A stretch of 64,000 nt of DNA from Lumbricus rubellus (GCA_945859605.1 OX243822.1:18458558-18522557), one strand, 5' to 3'. Numbered from the stretch's first letter, positions 22,457-35,638 are shown. Program-made: numbers and translations. Notes: generated by a model from the sequence alone, not told the origin.

Positions 22457-25400
22457 CTAGCTACGTGAAGATAGCTTTCTAATAAATTCTTCGCGATCAA
22501 ATTCTTCCCAGTATGGATCATAATTCGCATAAAATCTTTCGCCGTCAACGTCGCGTCGAACTATCGGTATATCAATTGCAGTATCGTTTGGACATAAGTC
22601 AAGATATATGTCATAGACCTTGGAAAATCCTAGACAAATTGTTGCATCATTCTCTGTTATGTCCTTCGCATAGTTACACTTGATGCGAGTGCACTTAGTC
22701 ATAGGTTTTACTTGCTTTTTGAACGAGGGCATGAAGTAACAAGGAAAAACGTTGTGTCGATGAAACTCCGTGAGGCAAAACCAGGTCCTTTCAACCCAGA
22801 AGGCGAGTTGCTTTGGCGAAATTTCGTTCTTTTTTCTTGATCCACTTCCATTTCGGATAATAAGAGCCTCCATGCAAAAGAGAAGACAAGTCTTCAATTG
22901 ATAAGTTGGTAGACATTCCTTGCAAACAATATACGCTGCCTTTGCTACAGCTGGGCTTTCTTTTATCATTCGACTTTCTACAAGTGCAAATGAAATTTTT
23001 ACAAATGTATCGGAGAAGATAAATTCAAAAGGCTTATCACATTTTCTTGAAGTATCAAAACGCGGCTGATCAAAGACGAATGCACAACCGTTTGCCTTCA
23101 CACCCGGACATAATTAGGCCAACTGGAAATGTATCTTCTGGCCACCAATCTTCCACATGAACACAAGCAGCAATGTCGATTGATATGTTGACTAAAATAA
23201 GGCCACCCTCTCCGTCATCAATGGGATTAATCATTATTAATCGTAAAGTCTTGCACATACCAGCTGGCTTCTCAAATTCATTTCCTTTGATATCCTCTAT
23301 TTTCAATTCGAAACTATGTTCGTCTTTCCAGAACTTATTGCCACGTAAGACCTCTTCCAAAATAATCTGAAATCTTGAATTAACTTCGTTAGTCAGCACA
23401 CAATGATCTGAGTTGAAGAAACAGTCGAACATCTCGTCACTTAGGATTCCTGTATCCTTATTTGGCTTCCGCCTAAGTTGAAAAAATCCTTTCGGACCCA
23501 CTGGATGTGGAAGCGGGTTACAAAATTGACTGAATTTAATCAACTTGAAGTTAAAATCAAAGTCTCCCGAAATAACGACTTTTGTGCCTTCTTCAGAGCT
23601 ACCGATTAAAATCGGTTGGCACTCAAATCGCCAATCCTTTTCCTTTATACCCTCGGCCAAACGCTCAATGAAGTGTTTTACTGACGGTGTAAGATTAATT
23701 AGACGTCTGTTGAGACGAATAAATTTGTTTTCGGTCCATATCCTCCAAATTACTTTTTCTGGACTTTCTTGAAGGCGAGGTGATTGTGAATAAATTTGAA
23801 TTGTTTCGACCACTGTTTGCTTTGATAATTCTGTCACATGGTCAGTTTTTAATAAGCGAACTTGCTTAACATCCAGATGCGCACGAGACAGCTTCTTTCG
23901 CGTGTTGCTTATCTCCGACCCTATTGATTTGCCTTCGTTGGCAGTCATCAAGTGTCTCAAGTGTCTTAGCTGCTTAAGATCTTTCGGCGTATATCCGTAT
24001 ATATCTTTTGCGTTTTCATCAGCTCCGTCCCGGGCGAGAAGCTCGTACTGAGTGCTCTCCTCTGTGTAATGTAAAGGCGTTTTGCCGTATATGTCAGCAG
24101 CGTTTACGCTGGAGCCCAGTTTCAATAGTATCGGGAGTATATCTTTCTTTTCATCGTCATAATAGGATGATAACATAGCAGCGTAGTGAAGTGGCGTCCT
24201 CCCCTTGTTATCTTTTGCACCGGCTGAATCAATGAAATGCCTTGATCTTAGAAGAATGCCATAGAACATTACTTCGAATCTCTTCTCGTCGTGTTCTCTT
24301 TCTATTTCGTCTTCGATATAATTTTGACTTGCGCTACGTGAATTGAAAAGGATGATCAGTCGATGAAGTTGGTTTCGTCCTCTCTCGTCCAACATTCCCA
24401 CTTCAATTGGCGCTTCGTACTCTGGCCCATTTGTGTCACGAATTGTATCTAACCATCTCCTATTTGGATCATAGAAAACTACGTGCAAAGCAGTAAATCC
24501 AGAATAGTCGTACAAATTAACGGAAGCTTTGTGCTTTAGCAGCAATCGCATCACTGAAACATGACGTCTTTCAGTTGCTTTAATCAAAGCAGTTGATCCA
24601 TGTCGATCTCTTGCGTCAATATCGACTTTCAATCCTGACTTTCCTTCCCAGTCAAACAGAGTTTCAATGATTTCACAATAGTCGTTCTCTGAGGCAATCA
24701 TCAAAGGCGTTTCTCCATAAGAATTTTTATGTTGAAGTCTGCGCCTTTTTCTAATAACAATTGTAGGCTATCACCTGAATTTGAATCTCCAAACCTAGTC
24801 GTTTTAACTCTCGAGCCTCACAATCGTTCCTCATCGCATCGTGGAGGAATGAATTCAATTGCTCGTCCTGGTGGTTTACGTTAAATTTGCTCGAGTTAAT
24901 TAGATATAGAACAGGCTTTATTAAATTCATTCCATTTTTAATATATTCTATAACGGAACGGAAGGTGTCTGCGATATCCGTCTCCGAATATAAACATTCA
25001 TCGACATTGAGCATAAGCTCAACCATTTTCGGGTCATTCTTTTTCACTGCCAATTCGAGTGGAGACTCTGCAAAGGATCTACCGCCGATGGGTCTCCTTA
25101 TCTCCAGAGGTATGTGTCTTTCTGTCCAAACAATTTCAGCAGAAACATGCCGACCATCGAATTTCGGAATTTCAACGTGTATAACGCCTTTCTTGATGTT
25201 ATCGTGAAGTTTTTTCCCGCCCTCTGTTAATTTCTCATACATCCTGCGGCTGTGTTTCAAAATAACCTCAACAACTTTCGTGTGACCTTTTCGGAAAGCA
25301 ACGAGTAATGGCGTATCATCGTAAATACTAGTGAACACGAAATCGGAAACGCCGCAATGTAGCAACAGATCCGTGACATCTGCATGACCATTCTTAGCTG

Positions 25401-25870
25401 CAAGGTAAAATGGTGTTTTAGGGGATTGTTCCGCAACATCAACGATAGCTTGATTGTCCAGTAGAATCTCAACAATGGAGGTGTGGCCATTTTGGCAGGC
25501 TAAATGAAGTGGAGTCATCTTGTCTTCGTTACACGCATTCACATTCGCTCCGCTAAACACCAAATTCTCTGGAATTTTCACCAGTTGGGAACAAATCTGC
25601 ACGTCCCTCTCCGCAGACAGATTGAGCAAGACCTTCACCGCAGCGCTATGACCGTTGCTTGCTGCAAGATGAAGAGCAGTGTTGCCACTTGCGTCAATCG
25701 CATTGACGTCATCTTTGTTATCTAACAATGCCTTGACTATTTCAGCGTGACCCATTTCAGCAGCGACACGAAGAGGGGTCATGTCAGAAGCATCACGAAT
25801 ATTAGCATCTGCGTTTTTTCTTATCAAAACTTCAGCAACTTCCAAATGGCGATTTTTGGATGCAAGATGG
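22457..25870 (-). pseudogene. Ankyrin/Mab-21 family pseudogene (copy 2, N-terminus lost)
   Basis: Three consecutive frames (25845-24751, 24704-23070, 23101-22457) together follow copy 1 from its fourth or fifth ankyrin repeat to the end of the Mab-21 domain. Breaks: a 5-bp AGGCT insertion at 24765-24769 (absent from copies 1 and 3), a 1-bp loss close by near 24728, and a further shift near 23095-23115. The block between the middle ankyrins and the last ankyrins is also shorter than in copy 1. The 5' end is cut at 25870, where a LINE fragment begins. Nucleotidyltransferase residues remain: GSSEEGTKV, DFDFN and SIDIA. Probably non-functional, although the C-terminal half is still long and open. 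Confidence 0.8.
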
Positions 25871-26360
25871 GCACTCGAGGGTTAAAACGCTCCAGAACAT
25901 CTTTATCCTACATTGCCTCAACTATGGTATCATAATATAGGCAAAAGGCTACAAAACTCCTCTTCAACCTCTGCACTTGCTACAGAAACGAGCTGTAAGA
26001 ATCATCACAAGCACCCACTATCTGGCTGAATCTGCCGGCCTTTTTAAAAGCCTTGACCTACTAACTCTCTATGAAATTTCGGCATATGAAGTTGAAAGAT
26101 TCATATCTTTTTATTCGTTCAACTTTGCTTTTACTGTTTTTACCGTAGGTTCCTCAGCCTGTCCTACCATGTTGAGGATGACTAGATCTTCTTCTTCTCA
26201 CGAGTCGATTCAACTTACCCCTTGATAATAGTACACTATCATGCGTATTTAAATGTATCTGATAATATTTGGCACTGCATTCTTTACATTAAATGTGAAT
26301 TGTAAATTGTGGAATCATGGAAGGTGTATATTGAATCGATTCCAATAAATTTGATTTGAA
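25871..26360 (+). mobile_element. LINE 3' fragment truncating ankyrin/Mab-21 copy 2
   Basis: It encodes the end of a LINE reverse-transcriptase protein: LQKRAVRIIT, SAGLFKSLDLLTLYEI. A 3' region ending AATAAATTTGATTTGAAT follows (about 26344). The junction with the ankyrin gene at 25870/25871 is abrupt. It has lost most of its 5' part and is interrupted by stops. Confidence 0.6.
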
Positions 26361-26817
26361 TAAGTTGAAAATTCGAGGTTAATCGACTGATTAGGAGAAG
26401 AAGCTCAAAGGCTTGTCTAGTCATCCTTATCATGGTTAGACTGGGCGAAGAAATATTGAGGAACAAGAATCGACACTTGATAAAGGTAACAGTCATAGCT
26501 TGCATACAGTAGCAGGTTCTATATGAATGTTTTTTGAAGGCCAACTTACAGAAATTCAGAGAGTTTAATCAATTGTAAAAATTGAGATGAGTGCTGATTT
26601 CCGTTCTGTAGAGAAATGGCCCGATTTTCACAATTTCAGGAAAACAAGAAAAGTTAGGCACTAATGGGTTAACGAAAGTATTCGCAGAGAACCACTTCAG
26701 AATCTATCGAATATCTAAGATTTCCGTAGACCTATTCCATATTATGCAACAAAGTTGGGACTATACTAAACGACAATTACTACATGCACTGCAGTACATC
26801 AGAATTGCATTGATTAA
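26361..26817. other. 3' flank of ankyrin/Mab-21 copy 3
   Basis: No gene recognised. AT-rich sequence between the LINE tail and the stop codon of copy 3. Confidence 0.3.
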
Positions 26818-29800
26818 TTAGTTAAGACTACGCGAAGATAGCTTTCTAATAAAATCTTCCCGATCAAATGATTCACATCTTGGAAGATGACACGCATTAA
26901 AACTTTTCCTAGTATAGTCTTCGTCGCCGAATACGGGTATTTCAAAGGCGACATCAGCTGGGAATAGGTTTAGGTAAATGCTAAAGACTTTAGAGCATAT
27001 GATAGAAACGTCCATCACTTCCTCTCCATCGATTGTTGTAAGCTCTTTATATGTCATGAAGTTTTCAAGTTTTATTTGCTGGATAAATGAGGGCATGAGG
27101 TAAAGAGGAAAAACATAACGTCGGGAAAATTCCATGAAGCAAAACATGATCCTCTCAACCCAAAAAGCAAGCTGCTTTTGCGTAAATTCGACTTTCTTTC
27201 CAGTGCCACTATCATAGTCCGCATAAAGAGACTCCATGCAAAAGAGAAGAGAAGTCTTCCGTTGGTAAGTAGTTTCGCTGCGAATACAAAGTAAACTCTT
27301 ACAAACCATGTATGCCGCCTTTATTAAAGGCGAGCTTTCTTTTATGATTCGACTTTCAATTGGTGCAAATGAAATTCTGGCAAATGTATCGGAAAAGGGA
27401 AAGTTTGTATCACGAAGATCGGAAGGATCAAAACGCGGACCAGCAAAGACGAATGTGCAGCCGTCTGTTTTTACAGTTGGATTTATGCCAACTTTCAATG
27501 ATTCTTCTGGACAATAATCTTTCACATGAACACAAGCAACGACGTCGATTGACATTTGGATAAAAAGAAAGCCGCCTTCGCCATCATCAATGGGATTGAT
27601 CATTCTTAATTGCAAAGTCTTACACAGACCTGGTGGCGCAGAAGGTTTCTGGTTGCCTTTATCGAACACGTTACCTTGAAAAAAATGCTCATCTTGCCAG
27701 AAATTATGGTCACTTAAGACGTCTTCCAAAGTGATGTGAAATCGATAATTAACTTCGTTAATCAGCAAAGACTGTTCTGAGTTGAAGAAACAGTCAAACT
27801 GCTTGTCACCCCGACTCTCTGCATCCTCGCCAGGCTTCCGTTTCAGTTGAAAGTATCCATTCGGACCCAGCGGATGTGGAAACGGATCGCAGAGACGGTT
27901 AAATTTAATCAGTTTGAAGTTAAGGTCAAAGTCTCCTGAAATGAGGACTTTTGTTTCTTCTTCAGCGCTACCGACTAAAATCGGTTGGCATTCAAATCGC
28001 CAATCCTTTTTCTTTATGCCATCCGCCAAGCGCTCAAAGAATTCACGTATTAATGTATTAAGTTGGCTTAGGCGTCTGTTGAGGCGAAAAAAGTCGCTTT
28101 CGATCCATATCTTCCAAATTGTTTCTTCTGACGATTCCTGAGGGCGAGGTGATTGGGAGTTAATTCGAATCGTTTCAACCAACTTTTGTTTCGATAATTC
28201 TGTCGCATGATTGGCATTGAGCAGGTCTAATTTCGCGAAATCTGTGGAAATGTAAAACTTTTTATTTTCGTTTATCAATTTAAATACGTTGCTCTTGTCG
28301 TGATGCGCCGAATATCGTAGCCGCTGAAGTTCATTAGGAGTATGTCCATTTTTGTCTTTTATCTTTACACTGTCTCTACTCACAAGAAAGGAAATGTGGC
28401 TCTCATCAATTTCTGCATAATGCAACATGGTTTTCCCGTATATGTCAGCTGCGTTTAGGTTGGATCCTAATTTCAAAAACGTCTGCACTAGGTTGTGCAT
28501 TACGCGGCGTCTATAATCGTCGTCGGGGTGCTCAGGCAATGGCGGCATGACTGCATAGTGAAGTGGAGTTCTTCCTTTGTCATCTGTTGCAGTGGCAAAC
28601 TTCCTGAAAGTGTCTTGTCTTTGAATAATTTCATCGTCCATTGGGCCGCATCTTTCAGCGTACCTCTGTTCCGCTGTGGTCTCCTTCTCATATTCCATTG
28701 CATCATATGAAACAGGGGAGAATATGAGCAGGTGAAACATTGGACATATTGATGCTTCGTCAAAAATAAATGTCTCTTTGATTCTTTGCTCTTCTTCAAG
28801 GTCTAGTAAGTTGCGAATGGCCCCGCGATTCCTAAGTGCTTCAAATGTTGATGAAGTAATTGTCTTGGTGGACTTCATTGCCAAATCAAGTGGCGTATTT
28901 CCTCTGAAGTCTCTGGCATTCACATCAGTTTCAACATTATCCAACAACAATTTAACCATTTCCTCTTCAATTTTAGGAATTTTTTATCATCTTCAAGAAT
29001 CTCCCATAGCTGGTAAATTTCTGTATTTCTATCTTCTTCCCGAGCAAAACTATCCTCTTGGTCGCTCAGGAGATATTCTTCATTTTTAAAATTTCGGCTA
29101 CGATGTCTTTTGCCTAATATATGCATATCAAACCACCTCCTATTTGGATCATAAAAAACTGTGTGCAAAGCAGTAAATCCATTAAAGTCGTACAAATTAA
29201 CGGAAGCCTTGTGCTTTAGCAGCAATCGCATCACTGAGACATTACGTTTTTTAGTTGCCTTAATCAAAGCAGTTTCCCCACGTCGATCTCTTGCGTCAGT
29301 GTCGACTTTCAATCCTGATTTTCCTTCCCAGTCAAACAGAGTTTGAATGGCTTTACAGTACCCACTCCTTGAGGCAATCATCAAAGGCGTTAACCCTTTA
29401 GAATTTTTCTTGTTGAAGTCTGCGCCTTGCTCTAATAACAACTGTATCACTTCGATTTGAATCTGCAGATATAGCCGTTGTGTCTCGTTAACAATGCAAT
29501 CATCAGCCTTAATATCGTTGCCGGCACTCAGCACATCGTGGAGATTGAAATTAAAATGTTTGTCCTGTACATTTAATTTGGTCGAGTTAATTAGAAATTG
29601 CAGAGCTTTTCTGACATTCATTCCGCTGTGACCTTCTTTGTAATAATTCGTTGTAATGTAATAAAGGCTGTCTGCAATATCCAGCTCTGAATACAAACAT
29701 TCATCGACACCGAGCAAAAGATCAACCATTTTCGGGTCGTTCGAAAACGCTGCGTGTACTAGAGGTGAGAATCCTTGATAGTCTTTTCTTATCTCCAGAG

Positions 29801-31428
29801 GTGTGTGTCTTTCTGTCCAAACAATTTCAGCAGAAACACGTCGACCATCGGAGCTCATAATTTTAGCAGGCATGACTTCTCTCTTGGTGTTCTCGTGAAG
29901 TTTTTTTACCGTCTTTTGTCAATTTCTCAGATATTCTGCGACTGTGTTTCAAAATAACCTCAACAACATCTGAGTGACCTCTTTCGATAGCAATGTGCAA
30001 TGGTGTCTCTTCACGATTTGTCAACACGAAATTGCAAACGCCGCGGCTCAGCAGTAAATCCGTCACAGCTGCATGGCCATACTCAGCCGCAAGGTAAAAT
30101 GGTGTCTTTTCGGATTGTTTCATTACATCAACTGTAGCATGGTTATCCAGCAGAATCTCAACAACAGAAGTGTGCCCATTTTGGCTGGCTAAATGAAGTG
30201 GAGTCATCTTGTGGTGGTTACACAAATTAACATCCGCGACGTTAAACTTCAAATTCTCTTGAGTTTCTACCTGCTGTGTTGCTTGCCCTTTTCGCACTTC
30301 ATTGACGGTAGATGAATGAATTTGTGGAAAATTCGCAATTTCAACATTGCCGCATTCTGCTGCGATTTGGTTTGAAGACCATTCAACGTTAACTGCATTT
30401 ATTATGAGATGTTTCGAAAGTTCAGGTTCAGCTGGAGGCACTTGGTTTACCGCCTGTTTGGAGCAACTCAGCGCATCCCTTTTCGCAGAATGATTGAGCA
30501 AGACCTTCGGAACAGCGATATCACCATTGCCTGCTGCAAGATGAAGAGCAGTGTTGCCACCTTTGCCAATCGCATTGACGTCACATTTATGGTCTACCAT
30601 TGCTTTGACTATTTCCACGTAACCCATTTCAGCAGCGATATGAAGAGGGGTATTAAAGGAAGCATCACGAATATTAGCATCTGCGTTTTTTCTTAGCAAA
30701 ACCTCAACAACGTCCAAATGGCCATTTTTTAATGCAAGATGGAGAGGAGCATCACGTTCCAGGTTTCTAACGTTAGGATCTGCATCCAAATTTAAAAAGA
30801 TATGCTGCACAATGTGCACATCCACTGCATTTCCGCATTTTGCCGCAAAATGAAGCGACGGATATTTGATAGTGCTCATTAGAAGCTGGACGATTTCCAA
30901 ATGGCCACATTCTTTTGCCATGTCATACGGTGTTCTTTTAAATCGGTCCGTTGCATGGATATCTGCGTTGCTTTTCAGTAATATTTTTGCAATTTCAATG
31001 TGGTTGCAATCAGCCGCCAGATGAAGCGGAGTCCAACCATTTAAATTTCTGGAGTTAACATTTGCGTTCTTCCTTAGTAGAAGATCTACAATGTCAATGT
31101 GCCCCTTTCGGGTCGCAACGTGTAAAGGAGTTTCCTTAGACCATCCGCGCAGTACATCGACATCCACTGACGACGTCAGTAAACTTCTAACAGCCTCCGT
31201 ATCACCACGATCTACTGCAGAGTGAAGCTGACTACACTGATGGAATTTAAAAGGATCTGACTGATGGTCTAGTTTTTCATTTTCACCAGAGTCATAGGCT
31301 GATTTGGAACTTTTAGTTTCATTATCAGATTCAGCGTTCTTCTCATCAGCTTTGTGATGCGGTTCAGCATTTGATCGTTCTGCGTCGATGTCAGCTGCAT
31401 TCGATGAATCATCGGATGGATGAGACAT
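26818..31428 (-). pseudogene. Ankyrin/Mab-21 cGAS-like gene copy 3, complete but with two frameshifts
   Basis: It runs from ATG at 31428 to a stop at 26818 in three frames: 31428-29863, 29873-28920 and 28959-26818. Full family layout: acidic N-terminus, first ankyrin block (about eight repeats), second block, third block, then the Mab-21 nucleotidyltransferase with GSAEEETKV, DFDLN and SIDVV and a C-terminal YQRKTSLLF/LMPSF helical part. Shift 1 is in a run of seven T at 29901-29907, where the paralogues have a shorter run. Shift 2 is between 28965 and 28990 in an A-rich stretch (minus strand). Both are single-nucleotide changes in low-complexity sites, so sequencing or assembly error is a real alternative to decay. 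If they are errors this is a functional gene of about 1530 residues. It keeps the upstream splice acceptor seen in copy 1. Confidence 0.8.
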
Positions 31429-31506
31429 TTTTGACGCTGAGTTCTAGAACATCGTTGAACAATTCAGTTTGCCACAACAAAATAGCTTGTTCCAGGTGGC
31501 CATTAT

Positions 31507-31525
31507 CTGCAAAAAAGAGTAGAAG
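31507..31525 (-). promoter_or_regulatory. Putative 3' splice acceptor upstream of copy 3
   Basis: On the minus strand CTCTTTTTTGCAG is followed by ATAATG, the same as upstream of copy 1. Homology between the two loci continues outward to about 31625 (8165 in copy 1), covering the end of the inferred intron. Confidence 0.5.
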
Positions 31526-31744
31526 AAACTGAGATGACAGATAAAAATTGAATTACTGTCCATCACAGTCCAAACTGGTGCCAAGCTCGATCAATGTGTG
31601 GGCAACGCATTGGGTGTATTTCTTCTTCTTCTTTAGTATCACGTAGGCCAGCGGTTCCCAACCTGTGGCCCGCGGGGACTAAAAAATGGCCCGCCAGTCC
31701 ACAAAAATGGCCCTCATCTCTCAAAGAATTAACAAAAATATATG

Positions 31745-33690
31745 AAAAACTTGACAATTTGGACAGGATAGAACATAATCCTCCTCGGTCGTCAATCAGC
31801 CAGCCATCAATCCCAGTCACTGCCGCCGTTTACTGCGGATGCATTCCTTGAGCGCCATACAGCTAAAATTTCAGCCATACGTGACGCTACCTCAGCTTCT
31901 ACGCCACCAGATTTCTCTGTCACTAAGCACCGTCTATCTACCTCTAATGAGGTCACTCAACTAGAGTTGCGAAAGCTAATTCTAGCATCTGCGCCGAAAA
32001 CGTGTGAGTTGGATATTGTCCCTACATTTATCATTCAAGAACTCATAGACGACTTTTTGCCGTTCCTCACTACGCTCTGCAACCGGTCTATCCAAGAAAC
32101 CCATCTTCCATCTTCTCAAAAACAGTCAATCCTGCTTCCTGTTCTGAAGCGAGACGGCCTGGACCGAAATGATCCAGCCAACTACAGGCCAATTGCAAAT
32201 GTTACTTTTTTATCTAAAATTTTAGAACGAATTGTTGCAAACCAATTAATTGCATATTTAGACATGAAAGGGTTACTCCCCTCTCAGCAATCAGGTTTCC
32301 GTAGAAATCATTCTACTGAAACTCTTTTGGTTCGCCTGTTGTCTGACATCTATGGCGCCATCGACCGTGGCCAGGTCACTCTTTTAGCTTTGTTTCATGT
32401 AAGTGCTGCATTTGATGCAGTTGATCATTCTATCCTGCTCCACTGTCTTTCTGTTTCATTTGGCCTAGCTGATGCTCCTTTAGAATGGCTTCGTTCTTTT
32501 CTGTCTGGGCGCACTAACTGTGTGGTATTGGGTGCCTCGAGGTCATCTTGGGTCCCAGCCCCTTTTGGTGTGCCACAGGGTTCTGTGTTGGGCCCTTTAC
32601 TGTACGTTCTCTACACAGCTGGTATTGGTTCCTTGTATTGGTTCCTTGTTGTCTGCATGTGGCCTCCTGCACCAACTCTATGCTGATGACGTTCAGGCCT
32701 ATGCTCACCGCCTTGCCACTGATGCAGTTGGTTCCTTGTTGTCTGCATGTGGCCTCCTGCACCAACTCTATGCTGATGACGTTCAGGCCTATGCTCACTG
32801 CCTTGCCACTGATGCAGTGTCCACTGTATCCTTAATGTCCAATGCCATTGATGCTCTCTCATCATGGATGGCATCTAATCGTCTGTTACTAAATCCCTCT
32901 AAAACTCAGTTCATCTGGTTTGGTACTCGCAGGAAATTGGCATCCATTGACCTGCACTTACTAGCAGCAACTTTTCCTGATATATCCTTCTCTCTCACAG
33001 TCCGAGACCTTGGAATTACTCTAGATCAAGAGCTCAATTTCTCAAAGCATATCAATTTGGTCACTCGTAGTTGCTACTACCAGCTTCGGCAACTCCGAGT
33101 TGTCTCAAGATCTCTCTTATAGTGCTACTCTGACGCTTGTCCATGCCTTTGTCACCAGTAGAATCGATCACTGCTGTTCGGTACTGCCACTTGGACTAAT
33201 TGGGCGCCTTGAACGAGTTCTTCGTTCGGCTGCTCGCCTCATTGGCCGCATTCCTAAATTTCCCCCCGTCTCTGCTTATATGCGTGATGTTCTTCACTGG
33301 CTCCCTGTTTCACAGCGCATCTCCTACCGAGTTGCTGCACTTGTCTGGCGTTGCCTTACTGATTGTGCTCCATCATACCTGTCTATTCTTTGTCGACCTG
33401 TCTCTGACCTTGCCGCCCGTCGAGCTCTTCGCTCTACGACTACGGGGGAGCTTTTGGTTCCTCGAGCTCGCACTTCTACAAGACAGCGCCGAGCCTTTTC
33501 TACTGTGGGTCCCGCTATCGGGAATGGCCTCCCACTAAACTTGCGACTTATGCATAGACTAAATTCACCTGCTTTTTATAAGTCGCTCAAAACCTATTAT
33601 TTTAGCTGTGGCTGGGCTGGGAGCGCCTCTGAGTAGGTTTCTTGAAGAAGCGCTATATAAATTCACGAAATGAATGAATGAATGAAGAAT
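31745..33690 (+). mobile_element. 5'-truncated LINE (L2/CR1-like) with broken reverse transcriptase
   Basis: Reverse-transcriptase blocks in order: NYRPIANVTFLSK, QQSGFRRNHSTET, FDAVDHSIL, GVPQGSVLGPLL, then HQLYADDVQAY (the catalytic YADD) and LNPSKTQFIW, then the C-terminal region ending in GWAGSASE. Frames 31967-32686, 32520-33122 and 33100-33636 are offset. A 13-bp tandem duplication (TATTGGTTCCTTG) near 32625-32650 makes the first shift and another lies near 33110. The 3' end has AGCGCTATATAAAT and a (GAAT)n tail (33668-33685). Endonuclease domain absent. It sits inside the hAT-type element. Confidence 0.8.
32638..32817 (+). repeat. 90-bp in-frame tandem duplication of the YADD block
   Basis: Two 90-bp units (32638-32727 and 32728-32817), nearly identical, each encoding LYADDVQAYAH. 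The unit length is a multiple of three, so the frame is kept and the polymerase motif appears twice. Confidence 0.85.
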
Positions 33691-33922
33691 TATAATCATT
33701 TTCTATTACAAAGTATTTTATTTTGACGTCTATAAAAAACATAAAACCTTCTAATTTGAATCAATTATAACAATTTTATATGCTTTTAGTTAATTAAACG
33801 TTATCATTGTGGCCCCCTAAACGCCCTGATATCCTTTAACTAAGAAAAAGTGGCCCTCGTGTCCTCCAACATAGAAAAAGTGGCCCTAAAGTCAAAAAAG
33901 GTTGGGAACCACTGACATAGGC

Positions 33923-34900
33923 CTACTGTCGTAGCATATCGGATAGCGCGGAAAGCACATACTTATACTTATTTTCCCCTAAATCGGCGCTATGTAGGCC
34001 TAAATTACGATGAAGTAATTATCTGCTTGAAAAGTCACCTCTTTTCAAAACTAGCAAAATATTTATTAGAATTGTGATAGCAGCTACATGTAGAACGATA
34101 CGACACAAATTGGTTTACAGTTTGCAACATAAATTATAGGTATGAGGTTAAATTGTTAAGGGCAACATTGTTTTCTGCATGCCGTCCAAGCCTCTTAGAA
34201 GTTTAAAATTTGAATTGCGCTCTCGTCAGGAAGTCGAGAGTAAGCACTCATCTCTTTCAAACAATAAATCATTGTCTCGCGGACTCCAACCCTCCTCGAA
34301 AAATATGCGGTGACACTATCAAAGACAATAGTTAGTCTTCAAGAGACAAACTTCGCATACTTTCCATTCGCAGTTGACTTTCTATTTTCACTGACCTGTC
34401 ACCCTGAAGGTGCTTCTAAATAGCTCTGCTGTAAGAAGCTCTTTACAAAATGTTAGATTAGATTAGACAGATGAATCTATTGACCATGTTCAGCGATAGC
34501 TTTTAAAACCAACTCGCCTGATCTTCAGTCTTCCAACTCTCGACCCTAACGCCACACCAGGGCCGTTATAGGGAATTTTGGGGCCCTAGACACAATAGTC
34601 CTGGGCATGACGGTAAACTGCGTCCATCCTCCGCCACAGGGGACCATCAACTTCCCTGTGCCGATCCTAAGCCAGGATAAAGGAGGAAGGTTTTCTGGAT
34701 GGGTATCGATACTCCAGCAGTAAAAGACCAAGACGATCGAAATCCGCAAAAACCACGACACAAGTGATATAATTTTTGTCAACCCAGTTGCTTCAAGGTG
34801 TCATGATGTGGAGCAGACATGCACAGGCCGGACAGGACAGACTGGTAGAGAGAGTCGGTGGAGAGAGCATGGGACACGTACGGGCATTGACCCGGGTTGT
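33923..34900. other. Region without recognised gene
   Basis: Mostly unique AT-rich DNA. Near 34560 a CAGGGCCGTTATAG stretch resembles a hAT terminus, but no partner end with a target duplication was found. Confidence 0.3.
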
Positions 34901-34909
34901 CCTTCATGC

Positions 34910-35638
34910 GGCGCACCGACAAAACGGCGCAGGACAAAACGGCGCCGACATAACGGCGCCGACAAAACGGCGCACCCACAAAACGGCCCGGTACCAAAAC
35001 GGCGCCGACAAAACGGCGCCGTTTCAAATGAAATTTTTTTATTAGTACTTTGTTTAATTGGTAGAAACACTCAGATAATATATACAATAGTCCATCAAAA
35101 CTAGAATCAACGGATCATCTTCATCAAGTAATATAGTTAACAGACGTTTTTATAGCAGTAATAGTCAAAATATACTAAACTAGGAAATAGAATAAACTGA
35201 TCATCTTCATCAAGTCCTGAAGTTAAAATACGAACGTTAGGCCTAAAGTAGTAGAAGTAGTATAAAAAATACAATAACCTACTAAATATAATCAACTGAT
35301 CATCTGCATCAAGTCTTATAGTTCAAATACGAACGTTATAGTAGTAGAAAGTAGAAGTCTAAAAATATAAGAAACTACTGAAGATAATCAACTAATCATC
35401 TGCATCAAGTCTTATAGTTCAAATACGAACGTTGTTGGCGATACCACGCAAATAATCGGCCAGCGGCACTGCTCCATATGTTGGAATTACTAAACGGGTA
35501 TCGTAGTCTTTGTATACAGCGCCGTTATGTCGGCGCCGTTTTGTCGGGGTGCTTTGTACAGCGCCGTTATGTCGGCGCCGTTTTGTCGGCGCCTTTATGT
35601 CGGCGCCGTTTTGTCCTGCGCCGTTTTGTCGGCGCACC
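34910..35638. mobile_element. Tandem-unit inverted-end element B (non-autonomous)
   Basis: A 729-bp element. Ends are inverted arrays of about 14-bp units GACAAAACGGCGCC, left about 34910-35022 and right about 35518-35638. The termini read GGCGCACCGACAAAAC and, inverted, GGTGCGCCGACAAAAC. A 9-bp target duplication CCTTCATGC flanks it at 34901-34909 and 35639-35647. The AT-rich core has a roughly 75-bp repeated motif (ATCATCTTCATCAAGT and variants near 35115, 35200, 35300 and 35395). No transposase. Sequence is unlike element A, but the architecture and GG start are the same. Confidence 0.8.

Larger units (their letters stand above)
31649..33914. mobile_element. hAT-type element carrying a LINE insertion
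   Basis: Ends CAGCGGTTCCCAACCT and AGGTTGGGAACCACTG are inverted repeats typical of hAT transposons. The flanking 8-mers ACGTAGGC (31641-31648) and ACATAGGC (33915-33922) form a target duplication with one mismatch. TGGCCC-containing subterminal repeats occur at both ends. Nearly all of the interior is a LINE (about 31745-33690), so the original element was about 320 bp and non-autonomous. Confidence 0.78.

Noticed and set aside
34546..34620. CAGGGCCGTTATAG as a hAT terminus
   Set aside because: No partner end or 8-bp flanking duplication could be found.
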